A model generated the notes under the pieces. The model saw only the letters and a list, made by a program, of their open reading frames with translations, had not been told where the DNA came from and did no database searches. Of a stretch of 64,000 nt of DNA, positions 49,111-57,719 are shown in pieces; the first letter of the stretch is position 1; each line of letters begins with the position of its first letter. The stretch lies in the NCBI RefSeq assembly GCF_009660225.1, contig NZ_CP045920.1, forward strand, positions 3,546,079 through 3,610,078, given 5' to 3'. Both the position numbers and the translations under genes were made by a program. The stretch is from Pseudactinotalea sp. HY158 (GTDB lineage: Bacteria > Actinomycetota > Actinomycetes > Actinomycetales > Beutenbergiaceae).

Positions 49111-51504
49111 TCAGGGAATGAGCGCCAGCTGCCTGGCACGCTCCAATGCGTCGCCCCGGCCCGTGACATTCAATTTCTTATAAATGGATCTCAGGTGACT
49201 CTTGACGGAATTCACGCTCACGAATAGGCGATCGGCTATCTCGGCCACGGTGTGGTCCTGGGACCATTGCCGCAGCACGTCCAGTTCCCGCGGGGACAGC
49301 CGCACCATCCCCCGCAGCGGCTCCGGTCCCGGGGCGCCGACGGGTGCGCCGTCGAACACGTCCGCGAGCGCGGGCAGCAGCTCGACGAGGCGCGCGATCT
49401 CGCTCGGGGGCACGTAGCTCCAGGCCCGCCAGTACCCCGACTCGCGGGTCAGCTCGAGGGCCGCGTCGAGCATATTCGTCGCCCGGTCGTCGCGACCGAG
49501 CCGGGCGGAGCCGAGCGCATCGAGCACGAGCAGCTGCGCGTGCAGGCGCGGGTTGAGGCGGGTCTCCTCGTCGACGAGCGCCGCCCCCGGCAGGCTCGCG
49601 CCCGTGATCCGCAGCACGCCCACGAGGTTGCCCTCGAGCCAGTCGATCCACGCCTTCGCCGACATGTCCCAGCCGGCCATGTCGCTCGTATCGGCGAGCA
49701 CCTCCCGGGCGCGGGCGAGGCGACCCATGGTGACGAGCCGGTGAACATACGTCATGGTGATCGCCGTCCGCAGCGTCGGACTCTGCGCGGCCGCCCGCGC
49801 GCACCGCTCGGCGGCGTGATCGAGATCCTCCTCGGTGGAGGTGGCCCGCCGCGTCGGCAGCAGCACGAGCAGTTCGATATATGCGCCGAGGTCGGCGGTC
49901 GCGGGGGGCAGGTCCGCGAGGTCGCCCGGCGGGCCCGGCACCCGATCCTCGACCGGCCGGCCCTCGTCGAAGAGGAGCCGGCGCACGAGCCAGTCGCAGG
50001 CCCGGGCCGTCACCGTGGCAGGCTCCCCGCCACCCGGGCCGTCACCGGCGATCCACCAGTCCCGGGCGGCCCGAACGAAGCCGCGGTGCAGGAGGCACAG
50101 CGCGAGCCCGCCCCACGCCTCACCCCGCAGCCGTGGATCGGGATGCCCGCTGAGCCGCCAGAACGCATCGGCGGCCCCCAGGTGCCGGCGCGCGAAGAAC
50201 TGCGCCCAGGCCCAGCGCAGCCGCCACGGCCCGAGGTCGACCGCGCCGTCGGCGATCCCCTCCCCGGGGTCCGGGGCGGAGCCGGGCAGGAGGAACGTGC
50301 CGTCGACGAGTCCTCGCCGGCCGCGGCGCATTCCCGCCTCGCCGATCACCTCGGCGGCGAGGAACCGTGTCAGGTCCGACGCCGGCCCGAGCATCCCGAG
50401 GGCGCGCTCGAGCCGGCCCGGTGCCAGCACGGCCAGTTCGGACCAATGGGCCTCCACGAACTCGCGCAGGAGCCCGGCCTCGGCGCTGAGGATCGCCTGG
50501 GTGAGCGCGCGGCCGAGGTCGCCCCGGCCGGCATAGTGCACATGCAGGCGCGCGTTGACGCGGCGGATCGCCGCCGGCTCCATGCGCTCGTACAGGTCCG
50601 CCAGCGCCGGCGCCAGGACCGGTCCGAGCCGCCAGGCGTCGCCGGCGCGCTCGAGCGCGACGGGGCCCTCGTTCGAGAACGCCGCCAGGGTCCCGGGGGC
50701 CGGCCCGAGGACGTCGGCGACGAGATCGTCGGTCACGTCGCCGACCACGCTGAGCAGGCGCAGCAGGTCGGACTGCCGGTGGAACTCCGGGTCGAGCAGG
50801 ATGGTCTGCGCGTAGCCCAACAGGATCGCCCCGGGTCGCCACGGCGTGGGTTCGGGCGGTGGCAACTGCGCATCCCGCAGGGCCGCGATCACGGCGCCCG
50901 GCCACCCCCGCGTGCGTGCCACGAGCGCGTCCGCCTGCCCCGGGCGCAGGCCCCGGTCGAGGGATCCCGCGATCACGTGCACCTGCGCCGCGCCGAGGCG
51001 CAGATGCCCCTCGTCGACGAGCGTGATCCGGGCGCAGGACTCGCGGAAGGAGCGCAGGGCGCGCGACCGGCGGGCGATGATCACGAGCTGGGCCCCCGCC
51101 GCCCGGGCGAGTTCCGCGAGGCGGGCGTCGCCGTCCATAGGAAGCCGGTCGAGGCGATCGATCACGAGCGTCACGCGAGCCGCGCCCGCGGCGCCATCCG
51201 GGTCCGTCACGACGCTGCTGAACTCGCGGATCCGCTCGAGCCGGGAGCGGACGTCCGCGAGGAATCGCTCGACCCCCAGCTCGAGGTCCACATCGACCCA
51301 GGCCCACAACCGGCCGGGCTCGGCCGCGAGCCAGGTCGCGACCGTGCCCGTCTTGCCGAAGCCGGGGGGTGCCTGCACGAGCACGGTCTCGGCGGCGCCG
51401 GCCAGGGCCGCCAGGGCCGCCGGCGCCGGCTCGAACCAGGCCGGAACGCGCGGGAGAACGGAGGAGTCCGGCACCACCTCTCCCACCTCCCACGGATCCG
51501 TCAC
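49111..51504 (-). CDS. MalT-like LuxR-family regulator (STAND ATPase), first copy
   Basis: 797 residues from a GTG. N-terminal P-loop ATPase of the STAND class with Walker A APPGFGKTGT (about 45) and Walker B-like VTLVIDRLDRLP, then a long helical (TPR-like) arm, and a C-terminal LuxR helix-turn-helix RLSPRELDVLRQWSQDHTVAEIADRLFVSVNSVKSHLRSIYKKLNVTGR (about 735-785). Such proteins are ATP- and ligand-dependent activators. Directly upstream of the pilus operon on the same strand, with a second homologue upstream of it; both likely act on the GGGTGA sites. The inducer is unknown. Confidence 0.88.
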   Translation of the reverse strand: MTDPWEVGEVVPDSSVLPRVPAWFEPAPAALAALAGAAETVLVQAPPGFGKTGTVATWLAAEPGRLWAWVDVDLELGVERFLADVRSRLERIREFSSVVTDPDGAAGAARVTLVIDRLDRLPMDGDARLAELARAAGAQLVIIARRSRALRSFRESCARITLVDEGHLRLGAAQVHVIAGSLDRGLRPGQADALVARTRGWPGAVIAALRDAQLPPPEPTPWRPGAILLGYAQTILLDPEFHRQSDLLRLLSVVGDVTDDLVADVLGPAPGTLAAFSNEGPVALERAGDAWRLGPVLAPALADLYERMEPAAIRRVNARLHVHYAGRGDLGRALTQAILSAEAGLLREFVEAHWSELAVLAPGRLERALGMLGPASDLTRFLAAEVIGEAGMRRGRRGLVDGTFLLPGSAPDPGEGIADGAVDLGPWRLRWAWAQFFARRHLGAADAFWRLSGHPDPRLRGEAWGGLALCLLHRGFVRAARDWWIAGDGPGGGEPATVTARACDWLVRRLLFDEGRPVEDRVPGPPGDLADLPPATADLGAYIELLVLLPTRRATSTEEDLDHAAERCARAAAQSPTLRTAITMTYVHRLVTMGRLARAREVLADTSDMAGWDMSAKAWIDWLEGNLVGVLRITGASLPGAALVDEETRLNPRLHAQLLVLDALGSARLGRDDRATNMLDAALELTRESGYWRAWSYVPPSEIARLVELLPALADVFDGAPVGAPGPEPLRGMVRLSPRELDVLRQWSQDHTVAEIADRLFVSVNSVKSHLRSIYKKLNVTGRGDALERARQLALIP

Positions 51505-51643
51505 ATCGTCGAACTCTCGGCGAAACCCGCCGACCTACTGTGCCAGGCTCTCGCACCGCCCGATCGTCCGACTCATCGGGCTCCGCTGCTTCGTCGCGAC
51601 TCCCGGAGCCCTCGGGGTGCTCCCGCCATTCGGCCGCATGTCA

Positions 51644-54166
51644 TCACCCCGTGAGGAGCCGGTCGGCCGCGCGCAGCGCCTCGACCCGATTGCTCACGCC
51701 CAGCTTCTTGTAGATGTTCCGCACGTGCGTCTTGGCGGTGTTCGTGGAGAGCCCGAGGTGGTGAGCGATCGCCACCGGCCCACCGTGATCGATGAGCGCC
51801 CGCAGGACCTGGGCCTCCCGATCGGTGAAGGCGGGGGCCGGGGCCTCGTCGCTCACGTCGGCGCTCGTCCGGGTGCGCGGATCCGGCCACAGCAGCTGGG
51901 CCTGCCGGTCGGCGCCCGCGAGCGCATCGAACACGTAGCGGGGCAGCAGCCCGAACGGGCGGGTCAGCCCATGCACCTGGGCCGAGTGGACCGTGAGGGC
52001 GAACAGCTCGGCCGCCTCCTGGCCGCGGCCGACCGCGTGATAGGCGCCGGCGAGCACGACGTCCCGTTCGAGGGCGAGCCGCGGCCAGAGCGAGAGCCAG
52101 GAACCGATCGATTCGCACAGCACGATCGCCTGGTGGTAGTTGCGCTCCGCGACCGCCAGCTTCGCGCGGCCGAGCAGGGCAAGGGGAGACTTGCCGGTCC
52201 GGTGGTCGAGATCGCGGGCCACGCCGACCATTCCCGCGCGCAGCAGGACGTCCATGAGGTCGTGGACGAGGATGGCCTCCGGGAGGGTGCCCGCCGCGAT
52301 GTAGCGCAGGGCCGAGCGCAGTTCGTTCGCCGCGTCGAGCACGAGCCTCGGATCGCCCGACAGCGTGGCGTACCGGGCGCGGACGCTCACCGTGAGCATC
52401 CAGACGAGATCGCGGTAGACGGGTTCTGCCAGCTCCCCCACGAGCCGGGCGCAGTCCGGGCTGCCCGAATCGACCGCCGCCATCGCGCGTGCCAGGCGGA
52501 CGCCCCGGTCGACGATTCCGGCGGCCGTGCCGGCGGCGATGCGATGCTGCCGGCTCCCGTTCGACATGACCTCGCCCCAGACCCGGTCGTCCTCGGGCCC
52601 GGGACCCTCGCCGTCGAGGAACGCGGTGAGCACGGGATCCTCGAGCAGCCGACGGCCCTGCACGAGCTCGCCCTGGAAGAGATGCAGGACCGCGAGGCCC
52701 ATGGTCGCCAGCGCGGCCACCGGGCCGGGATCGCTCAGGCCGCGGTTGCGGGCGCGATTGCACGCATAGGTCGCGGCGTGCAGGTCGCCGCTGAACAACG
52801 CCGCGATCGCCCACTGCAGGAGTGCGACCGACTCGTCCTGTTCGAGCGGACGGCGCTGCCGGTCGGCGCGGCTCGTGAGGGTCAGGCCGTCCGGATCGTC
52901 GACCGCGGGCCAGGGCCACGACCATTCCTGCCCGGACAGGGTGGAGACGACGCCGCCCTCCAGGTCCGTCAGCGCCACCCGGAGGCGGGCGCTCGCCGCG
53001 ACGTACTGCCCGGGGAAGGCGCGCGCGGATGCGATGAGCGCGTGCGGGCCCTGGGTCACGAGCCGGTTCCAGTACCGTTCGACCAGGTCGAGGCCCACCT
53101 CCCATTCCTCCGCGAGGACCGCGTGGTGGAGCGCGCGGGCGGGATCGACCGTCGGCGCGCCGGCCTCGAGGAGGTGCCGATGCACCTCCTTGACCAGTTC
53201 CGGTCGGTGCTCCCGGGCGAGGCGCTCGAGCGCCTCCCGCACGGCGGGGGTGTAGCTGTAGGTGTTCGGGACCTCCTCGTGCAGCAGGCCCGCGTGGTGG
53301 AGGGGGCGCAGCAGCCCGAGGGCGTCGCCGTGACCCACGAGGCCCTGGGCTCGATCGAGCGTGAAGGAGCCGAGCAGGCAGGTGCGATAGAGGAACTCGC
53401 GAATGCGGTCGTCACCGAAGTCGTCGATGACCCGGTGCACGAATGCGGCGGCGACGGTCGGATCCCGGTCGAGGCCGCCCTCGTCGTCCGTGCCGTGGGC
53501 GAGGGTGGTGCGCACGAGTGCCGGCCAGCCGTCGGTCATCGTCACGAGCCGATCGATCGTGGTCGCCGGGAGCCGCGTTCCCAGGGCGATCGCGAGCGTC
53601 TCCGAGCGCACCCGGTCGAGCTTGAGATCGCCGGGGCCGATGAGCCGGGTCGGCATGGACATGAGGCCGGTGACCTCGAGGTTGCGCAGCGTCCGGGTCG
53701 CCACCACGAGGTTGAGGTCGGGGTGCTGGTCCAGCAGTTCGAGCAGCCCCGCATCGATCTCCGCGTCGACCGAGGTGTCGACGTGGTGCAGGTGGTCGAG
53801 CACGATCGTCAGCGGGCGCGCGGAGGCGGACAGCGCCGCGGAGAGCGCCGCCCGGACCGGTGGCCCGTCGCCCGTGATCGCCCCCTCCGGCTCGAGTGCC
53901 CCGAGCACCTCGCGCCAGAATCCGGTGGCCGTGGCCGTGGCCGTGCCGGGCGCGAGCGAGAGGTAGACGACCCGGCGTCCGGAGTCGCCCGCGAGGTGCC
54001 CGGAGTCGAGCCAGGCGCCGAGGAGGCTGGTCTTGCCGTAGCCGCGGGGGGCGCGCAGCACGACGAGGGCGGAGGACTCGAGCGGGCCGGTGATGAGATC
54101 CTCGGCGAACTGGAGGTGCGGCACAGCGCGGATTCGGCGTCCGACGCCGACGCGGGCTGAACTCAT
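51644..54166 (-). CDS. MalT-like LuxR-family regulator (STAND ATPase), second copy
   Basis: 840 residues from ATG 54166, preceded by AAGGAG at four bases; the longer reading has no support. Walker A APRGYGKTSL (about 37-46), acidic Walker B-type LTIVLDHLHHVD, GATPase arm, helical repeats, and C-terminal LuxR HTH FTDREAQVLRALIDHGGPVAIAHHLGLSTNTAKTHVRNIYKKLGVSNR. Related to the following gene in architecture but clearly diverged. 139 bp separates the two genes. The pair may form a regulatory cascade or sense different signals for pilus expression. Confidence 0.88.
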   Translation of the reverse strand: MSSARVGVGRRIRAVPHLQFAEDLITGPLESSALVVLRAPRGYGKTSLLGAWLDSGHLAGDSGRRVVYLSLAPGTATATATGFWREVLGALEPEGAITGDGPPVRAALSAALSASARPLTIVLDHLHHVDTSVDAEIDAGLLELLDQHPDLNLVVATRTLRNLEVTGLMSMPTRLIGPGDLKLDRVRSETLAIALGTRLPATTIDRLVTMTDGWPALVRTTLAHGTDDEGGLDRDPTVAAAFVHRVIDDFGDDRIREFLYRTCLLGSFTLDRAQGLVGHGDALGLLRPLHHAGLLHEEVPNTYSYTPAVREALERLAREHRPELVKEVHRHLLEAGAPTVDPARALHHAVLAEEWEVGLDLVERYWNRLVTQGPHALIASARAFPGQYVAASARLRVALTDLEGGVVSTLSGQEWSWPWPAVDDPDGLTLTSRADRQRRPLEQDESVALLQWAIAALFSGDLHAATYACNRARNRGLSDPGPVAALATMGLAVLHLFQGELVQGRRLLEDPVLTAFLDGEGPGPEDDRVWGEVMSNGSRQHRIAAGTAAGIVDRGVRLARAMAAVDSGSPDCARLVGELAEPVYRDLVWMLTVSVRARYATLSGDPRLVLDAANELRSALRYIAAGTLPEAILVHDLMDVLLRAGMVGVARDLDHRTGKSPLALLGRAKLAVAERNYHQAIVLCESIGSWLSLWPRLALERDVVLAGAYHAVGRGQEAAELFALTVHSAQVHGLTRPFGLLPRYVFDALAGADRQAQLLWPDPRTRTSADVSDEAPAPAFTDREAQVLRALIDHGGPVAIAHHLGLSTNTAKTHVRNIYKKLGVSNRVEALRAADRLLTG

Positions 54167-54460
54167 CACACTCCTTCCACCCAGGGCTCCACCCCATGGG
54201 TGCGGGCCGGCGCTGCTCGGCCGTCGCCGTGCCCCGCCTGGGCGATGAAGTGTGCGGCCCTGCTGCCTCTCAGCCCTTCTCACACTAGCGGGAACGACGT
54301 CCGGATGTGATGCCCGTCTCCAGTTGAGACGGATTCGAGACCTTCGGGCAGTGGTGGGCCCCGTTCGTGCCCGATCGGGCATCCTCGTGCACGTTCGAAG
54401 GTCTCCGTGGCGGGGTGGCCGCCGGAACGTCGCGTTGCGGCCGCCATCGCCCGCTGCATG
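54167..54460. other. 294-bp gap upstream of the LuxR pair
   Basis: Promoter region of the regulator operon; CTAGTGTGAGAAGG reads on the minus strand near 54280 and could hold a -10, but no consensus -35 is seen. No GGGTGA iterons and no coding frame. Confidence 0.4.
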
Positions 54461-54502
54461 CGACGGGGCCGGACCTCCCGCGTGGGAGATCCGGCCCCGT
54501 CG
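54461..54502. terminator. Strong hairpin terminator of the fucosidase gene
   Basis: Arms CGACGGGGCCGGA-C-CTCCC and GGGAG-A-TCCGGCCCCGTCG pair with one internal mismatch around a four-base loop, ten bases past the stop of the minus-strand fucosidase gene. Confidence 0.85.
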
Positions 54503-54511
54503 TGGTGCGGA

Positions 54512-56758
54512 TCAGGCGCGCCGGCGACGCGCCACGAGGGCTGCGGCCGCGCCGGCCAGCAGCAGCGCTGCGGCCAGGGCGGTGTAGATACCCACGTCGG
54601 CCCCGGTGTCGGGAAGGCCGGTTCCCGGAGCGGTCGGAGCCTGGGTCGGGTCCCCGGTCGGATCCTGGGTCGGATCCTGGGTCGGATCCTGGGTCGGGTC
54701 CTCGGAGGCGCCGTCCGTGGGCTCATCGGTCGGCTTGTCCGTGGGCTCGCCGGTCGGCTCGTCCGTGGGCTGCTCGCCCGGCTCGGTGCTGAACTCGTGG
54801 CTCCACTCGGTCGCGGCGCCCTCGGCGAGCACGTAGCCGTCCGCGGCGGCCGCGGTGACCGTCACGGTTCCCTCACCGGGGTGCGTGCCGGCGTCGACGA
54901 TCTCGCCGTCGATCAGGTACACCACGCCCTCGACGGCGGGAACGGTGATCGTGTCGTCCTCCGTCCCCGGCTCGTCGGTGAAGGTCACGTCCGTGGGCGT
55001 GACGCTCGGCGATGCGGCGGTCACCGCAATGGTGACGCCGGCCAGGTCGAGGCCGTCGGCGTAGTAGTCGGGATCGGCGTAGTCGATCCGGACCCGGCCC
55101 ACCGCACCGGCCTCGAGCGGGAGGTCCGTGATCGAGGCCTCGACCAGCTCCGTGCCCGTGAGCACGACGCTGCGGTCGCCGAAGGTGACGCGGTACTCCT
55201 CCTCCGGGGTGACCTCGTCGGCCGAGATGTCCAGCGTGAGCATCACCGGCGTGGCGCGCTCGTTGAGCACGTAGCCGTCGAGGTCGGTGAAGCCGTTGCC
55301 CTTCGGGCTGAGCCGACCGACGACGTCGTCGCCGGTGATCTCCGCCGCACCGTCGGCGAGCGCGACCGTCTCCGTCGGGACGATCCGGGCCTCGCCGTCG
55401 AGCGACACCTTGATCACCGACATGAGCTCATCCGGCGCGTCGCCGGCGAGTGTGACGCGAAGGTCCAGGCCCGCGCGCTCCGCCTCGAGCGTGGTCTCGG
55501 TGCCGTCGATCGTGACCGCCTCGACCCCGTTCGCCAGGCCCGACAGGCCGATCACCCGGCCGGCCTCCCACTCGGCGGAGGGCACGAACAGGTAGAGATC
55601 GGAGCCGTTCGCGGTGACCCGTCCCCAGTCGGGCACGTCGAACCAGGTCGCGTGCGCCCCGGTGATCGCGCTCGGGTGGCGGTCCATCCAGTCGCCGATG
55701 TTGTCGAGCACCTGCTGGTCGAACGGGTCGAACGAGCCGTCGCCCTTGGGGCCGATGTTGTAGGCGAACTGGCCGCCGCCGGAGATCACGGTCACGAGCG
55801 AGGTGATCGCCTCCTGGCTCTTGGGCAGGATGTTCGAGTCGGACCGGTCCGCCTTGTACGTGGAGCAGTAGCCCCAGCACGCGGGGAAGATCGACAGGAT
55901 CGACTCCCAGGGCCCGGTGCGCAGGTCGGAGTGCACCCGGTTGTCGCCACCGACCTCGAAGTCGCCCTTGTCGTTCCAGACGCGGGAGTTGATCACCGTG
56001 TTCGGCTGGAGCTCGTTGACCCACTGCACCATCCGTTCCGACTGGTCAGCCGTGGGGCCGCCCATGTCGAACCAGAGCTCGGAGATCGGGCCGTAGTTCG
56101 TCAGCAGCTCGGTCAGCTGGTCCTTGATGAGCGGCATCATCGACTCGGGGATCGGGTTGCGGTTCTGGTACGGCTCCGCCTCGTGCTGAGTCCAGTCGAT
56201 GATCGAGAAGTAGAAGCCGAGCTCGATGTCGCGTTCGTTGCAGGCCTCGGCGAGCTGGGCGATCGGGTCCTGTCCGAAGGCGGTCTGCTCCACGACGTTG
56301 TAATCGGTCGTCTCCGTGTCCCACATCGCGAAGCCGTCGTGGTGCTTCGTGGTGATCTTCACGTACTTCATGCCCAGATCCGCGGCGGTCTGGCACACGG
56401 CGTCGGCGTCCCAGTTCTCGGCGGTCATCTGCGCGGCCTCGGCGAGGTAGGCCTCGTCCGGGATGTCCATCCACGCCTTGATCTGCTCGGGATAGCCGAT
56501 GGTCTGGACTTCGCCCTCGTAGATGCCCTCGAACATCGAGTAGACGCCCCAGTGCAGGAACAGCCCGAACTGGAGTTCCTGCCAGTCCGCGACGCGCTCC
56601 TCGTCGCTGTAGGGCACCGACGCGGGCACGCCGGTGACCTCGCCGGGGTTCAGGTCATCCGTGGGGATCGACGCCTGCGCCGGCAGGGCGATCCCGCCGA
56701 GCACGAGGCCCGCGGTCGCCGCCACACTCGCAAACATCGGATTAATACTTCGTCGCAT
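54512..56758 (-). CDS. Wall-anchored (LPDTG) GH29 alpha-L-fucosidase
   Basis: 748 residues from ATG 56758 (GGAGGAG upstream). Signal peptide (about 1-30). GH29 catalytic domain with WQELQFGLFLHWGVYSMFEG near 50, KYVKITTKHHDGFAMWDTETTDYN, nucleophile region ISELWFDMGGPTADQ (Asp), SWESILSIFPACWGYC and SGGGQFAYNIGPKGDG. Then a beta domain with cell-surface X-like repeats, a Pro/Thr linker of DPTQ/PTDEP units and LPDTGADVG, membrane segment and RRRRA. Releases L-fucose from glycans outside the cell, attached to the wall by sortase. With the fucose isomerase, FGGY kinase and LacI genes it suggests a fucose-foraging route; no fucose transporter is in the window. Confidence 0.93.
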   Translation of the reverse strand: MRRSINPMFASVAATAGLVLGGIALPAQASIPTDDLNPGEVTGVPASVPYSDEERVADWQELQFGLFLHWGVYSMFEGIYEGEVQTIGYPEQIKAWMDIPDEAYLAEAAQMTAENWDADAVCQTAADLGMKYVKITTKHHDGFAMWDTETTDYNVVEQTAFGQDPIAQLAEACNERDIELGFYFSIIDWTQHEAEPYQNRNPIPESMMPLIKDQLTELLTNYGPISELWFDMGGPTADQSERMVQWVNELQPNTVINSRVWNDKGDFEVGGDNRVHSDLRTGPWESILSIFPACWGYCSTYKADRSDSNILPKSQEAITSLVTVISGGGQFAYNIGPKGDGSFDPFDQQVLDNIGDWMDRHPSAITGAHATWFDVPDWGRVTANGSDLYLFVPSAEWEAGRVIGLSGLANGVEAVTIDGTETTLEAERAGLDLRVTLAGDAPDELMSVIKVSLDGEARIVPTETVALADGAAEITGDDVVGRLSPKGNGFTDLDGYVLNERATPVMLTLDISADEVTPEEEYRVTFGDRSVVLTGTELVEASITDLPLEAGAVGRVRIDYADPDYYADGLDLAGVTIAVTAASPSVTPTDVTFTDEPGTEDDTITVPAVEGVVYLIDGEIVDAGTHPGEGTVTVTAAAADGYVLAEGAATEWSHEFSTEPGEQPTDEPTGEPTDKPTDEPTDGASEDPTQDPTQDPTQDPTGDPTQAPTAPGTGLPDTGADVGIYTALAAALLLAGAAAALVARRRRA
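54644..54703. repeat. Five 12-bp tandem repeats in the fucosidase linker
   Basis: GGTCGGATCCTG-type units of 12 bp are repeated five times without gaps, three of them identical, encoding DPTQ-type residues of the wall-spanning linker. Copy number may differ between strains and set the linker length. Confidence 0.75.
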
Positions 56759-56771
56759 TACTCTCCTCCTT

Positions 56772-56793
56772 CGCCGAGCATCGACGCTCGGCG
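56772..56793. promoter_or_regulatory. Hairpin next to the fucosidase ribosome site
   Basis: CGCCGAGC and GCTCGGCG (56772-56779 and 56786-56793) form an 8-bp stem; in the mRNA its 3' arm ends at the GAAGGAGGAGAG ribosome site. It could tune translation or mRNA stability. Confidence 0.4.
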
Positions 56794-57120
56794 CTTGTAC
56801 GGCACCACTTTGTCCACGTTGCCAGGAAGGACTGTAGCAGCTAGAGGCGATGGTTCGTAGCGGTCGTCGCCCGTTCGACCCTCCCGCGTCGCGATCATCA
56901 GCGGAGCGTCGCCGGCCGCGCCGGCACCGTCAGAGATCGGATGACTTACGGGATGGCCCGTGCCCTGCGGACCAGGTGCAGCGCGTAGCCGGGGGGCCCG
57001 CCGCCGACGCGATCCCCGGGCGCTGCCGGTCATCTCGACTATGCGCTCGACCGTTCCCCCTCACCCGCCCCGTTTCCGGGCCGGGTGGTAAAATCAGAGG
57101 GTCGACGAGAGGGGCTGGCG
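56794..57120. other. 327-bp gap without a recognised gene
   Basis: Carries the divergent promoters of the fucosidase and of vbhA. No frame with support; a LacI-type dyad like that of the kinase operon was looked for and not seen. Confidence 0.45.
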
Positions 57121-57324
57121 ATGGCCAGCACGAGCAGGAGGACGACGCGCTACACCGAGGCCGAGGCGGCCGACCGGCTGGCGTTCGCGGACGCAGCTCT
57201 GGGTGCCGTGGGGCACGAGGTCACCGACCCGTACCTGCTAGCGGTCGGGGAACGATTCGCCCGCGGTGAGATCTCTATCGAGGAAGCCAGCGAGCTGGGC
57301 CGTCGTCACGTTCTCGGCCGCTGA
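57121..57324 (+). CDS. VbhA-type antitoxin of a Fic toxin
   Basis: 67 residues from ATG 57121 (GAGAGGGG upstream). RYTEAEAADRLAFADAALGAVGHEVTDPYLLAVGERFARGEISIEEASELGRRHVLG matches VbhA-family antitoxins: the conserved helix with S/T-x-x-x-E/D-x-x-x-x-G normally occludes the Fic active site by placing a Glu into the nucleotide pocket. Here DPYLLAVGERFARGEIS is intact. Its partner, encoded 12 bp downstream, is truncated, so the antitoxin appears orphan. Confidence 0.8.
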   Translation: MASTSRRTTRYTEAEAADRLAFADAALGAVGHEVTDPYLLAVGERFARGEISIEEASELGRRHVLGR

Positions 57325-57336
57325 GCCACCCCGCCG

Positions 57337-57549
57337 ATGGCGCACCGGCAGCCACCACAACGTGCCTGGGATGACTACTTCATCCCGGGCACGTCTGTGT
57401 CGCGGAACAAGTTCACCGGCCCGGGCAAGCCCTACGACGAGACCGACCAGGCCGCGCTCACGATCCTCGAGGAGTATCAGACCCGGTTGCGTCTGACGCA
57501 GCTCAGCACCAACCCGATCCCGGGCCTGTTCGTGACCATGCCGGCCTGA
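57337..57549 (+). pseudogene. Truncated Fic toxin gene (N-terminal piece only)
   Basis: 70 residues: RAWDDYFIPGTSVSRNKFTGPGKPYDETDQAALTILEEYQTRLRLTQLS matches the beginning of Fic proteins (WDDYFxPGTxVLRNKxG), including the helices before the catalytic core. It ends in NPIPGLFVTMPA and a stop just where the H-x-x-I-H-R-x-L-F segment should start; the HPFxxGNGR AMPylation motif is absent. No continuation is seen downstream to 57719. The VbhA-like antitoxin upstream is intact. A decayed Fic/VbhA toxin-antitoxin locus. Confidence 0.75.
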
Positions 57550-57719
57550 CGTGGCCTCGCGCGGGCGCCACCACCCGATGGGGCACTACTGGATGGTCGC
57601 CCAGCTTCGCGACGTCACGCACCGGGCGTGCGTACGCCTCGACCCGCCCTCACACCACATCGATGCGCCGGGCGGCTGATCAAGGATGTGGGATGGCGAC
57701 CCCGCCACCATCGGCTCTC

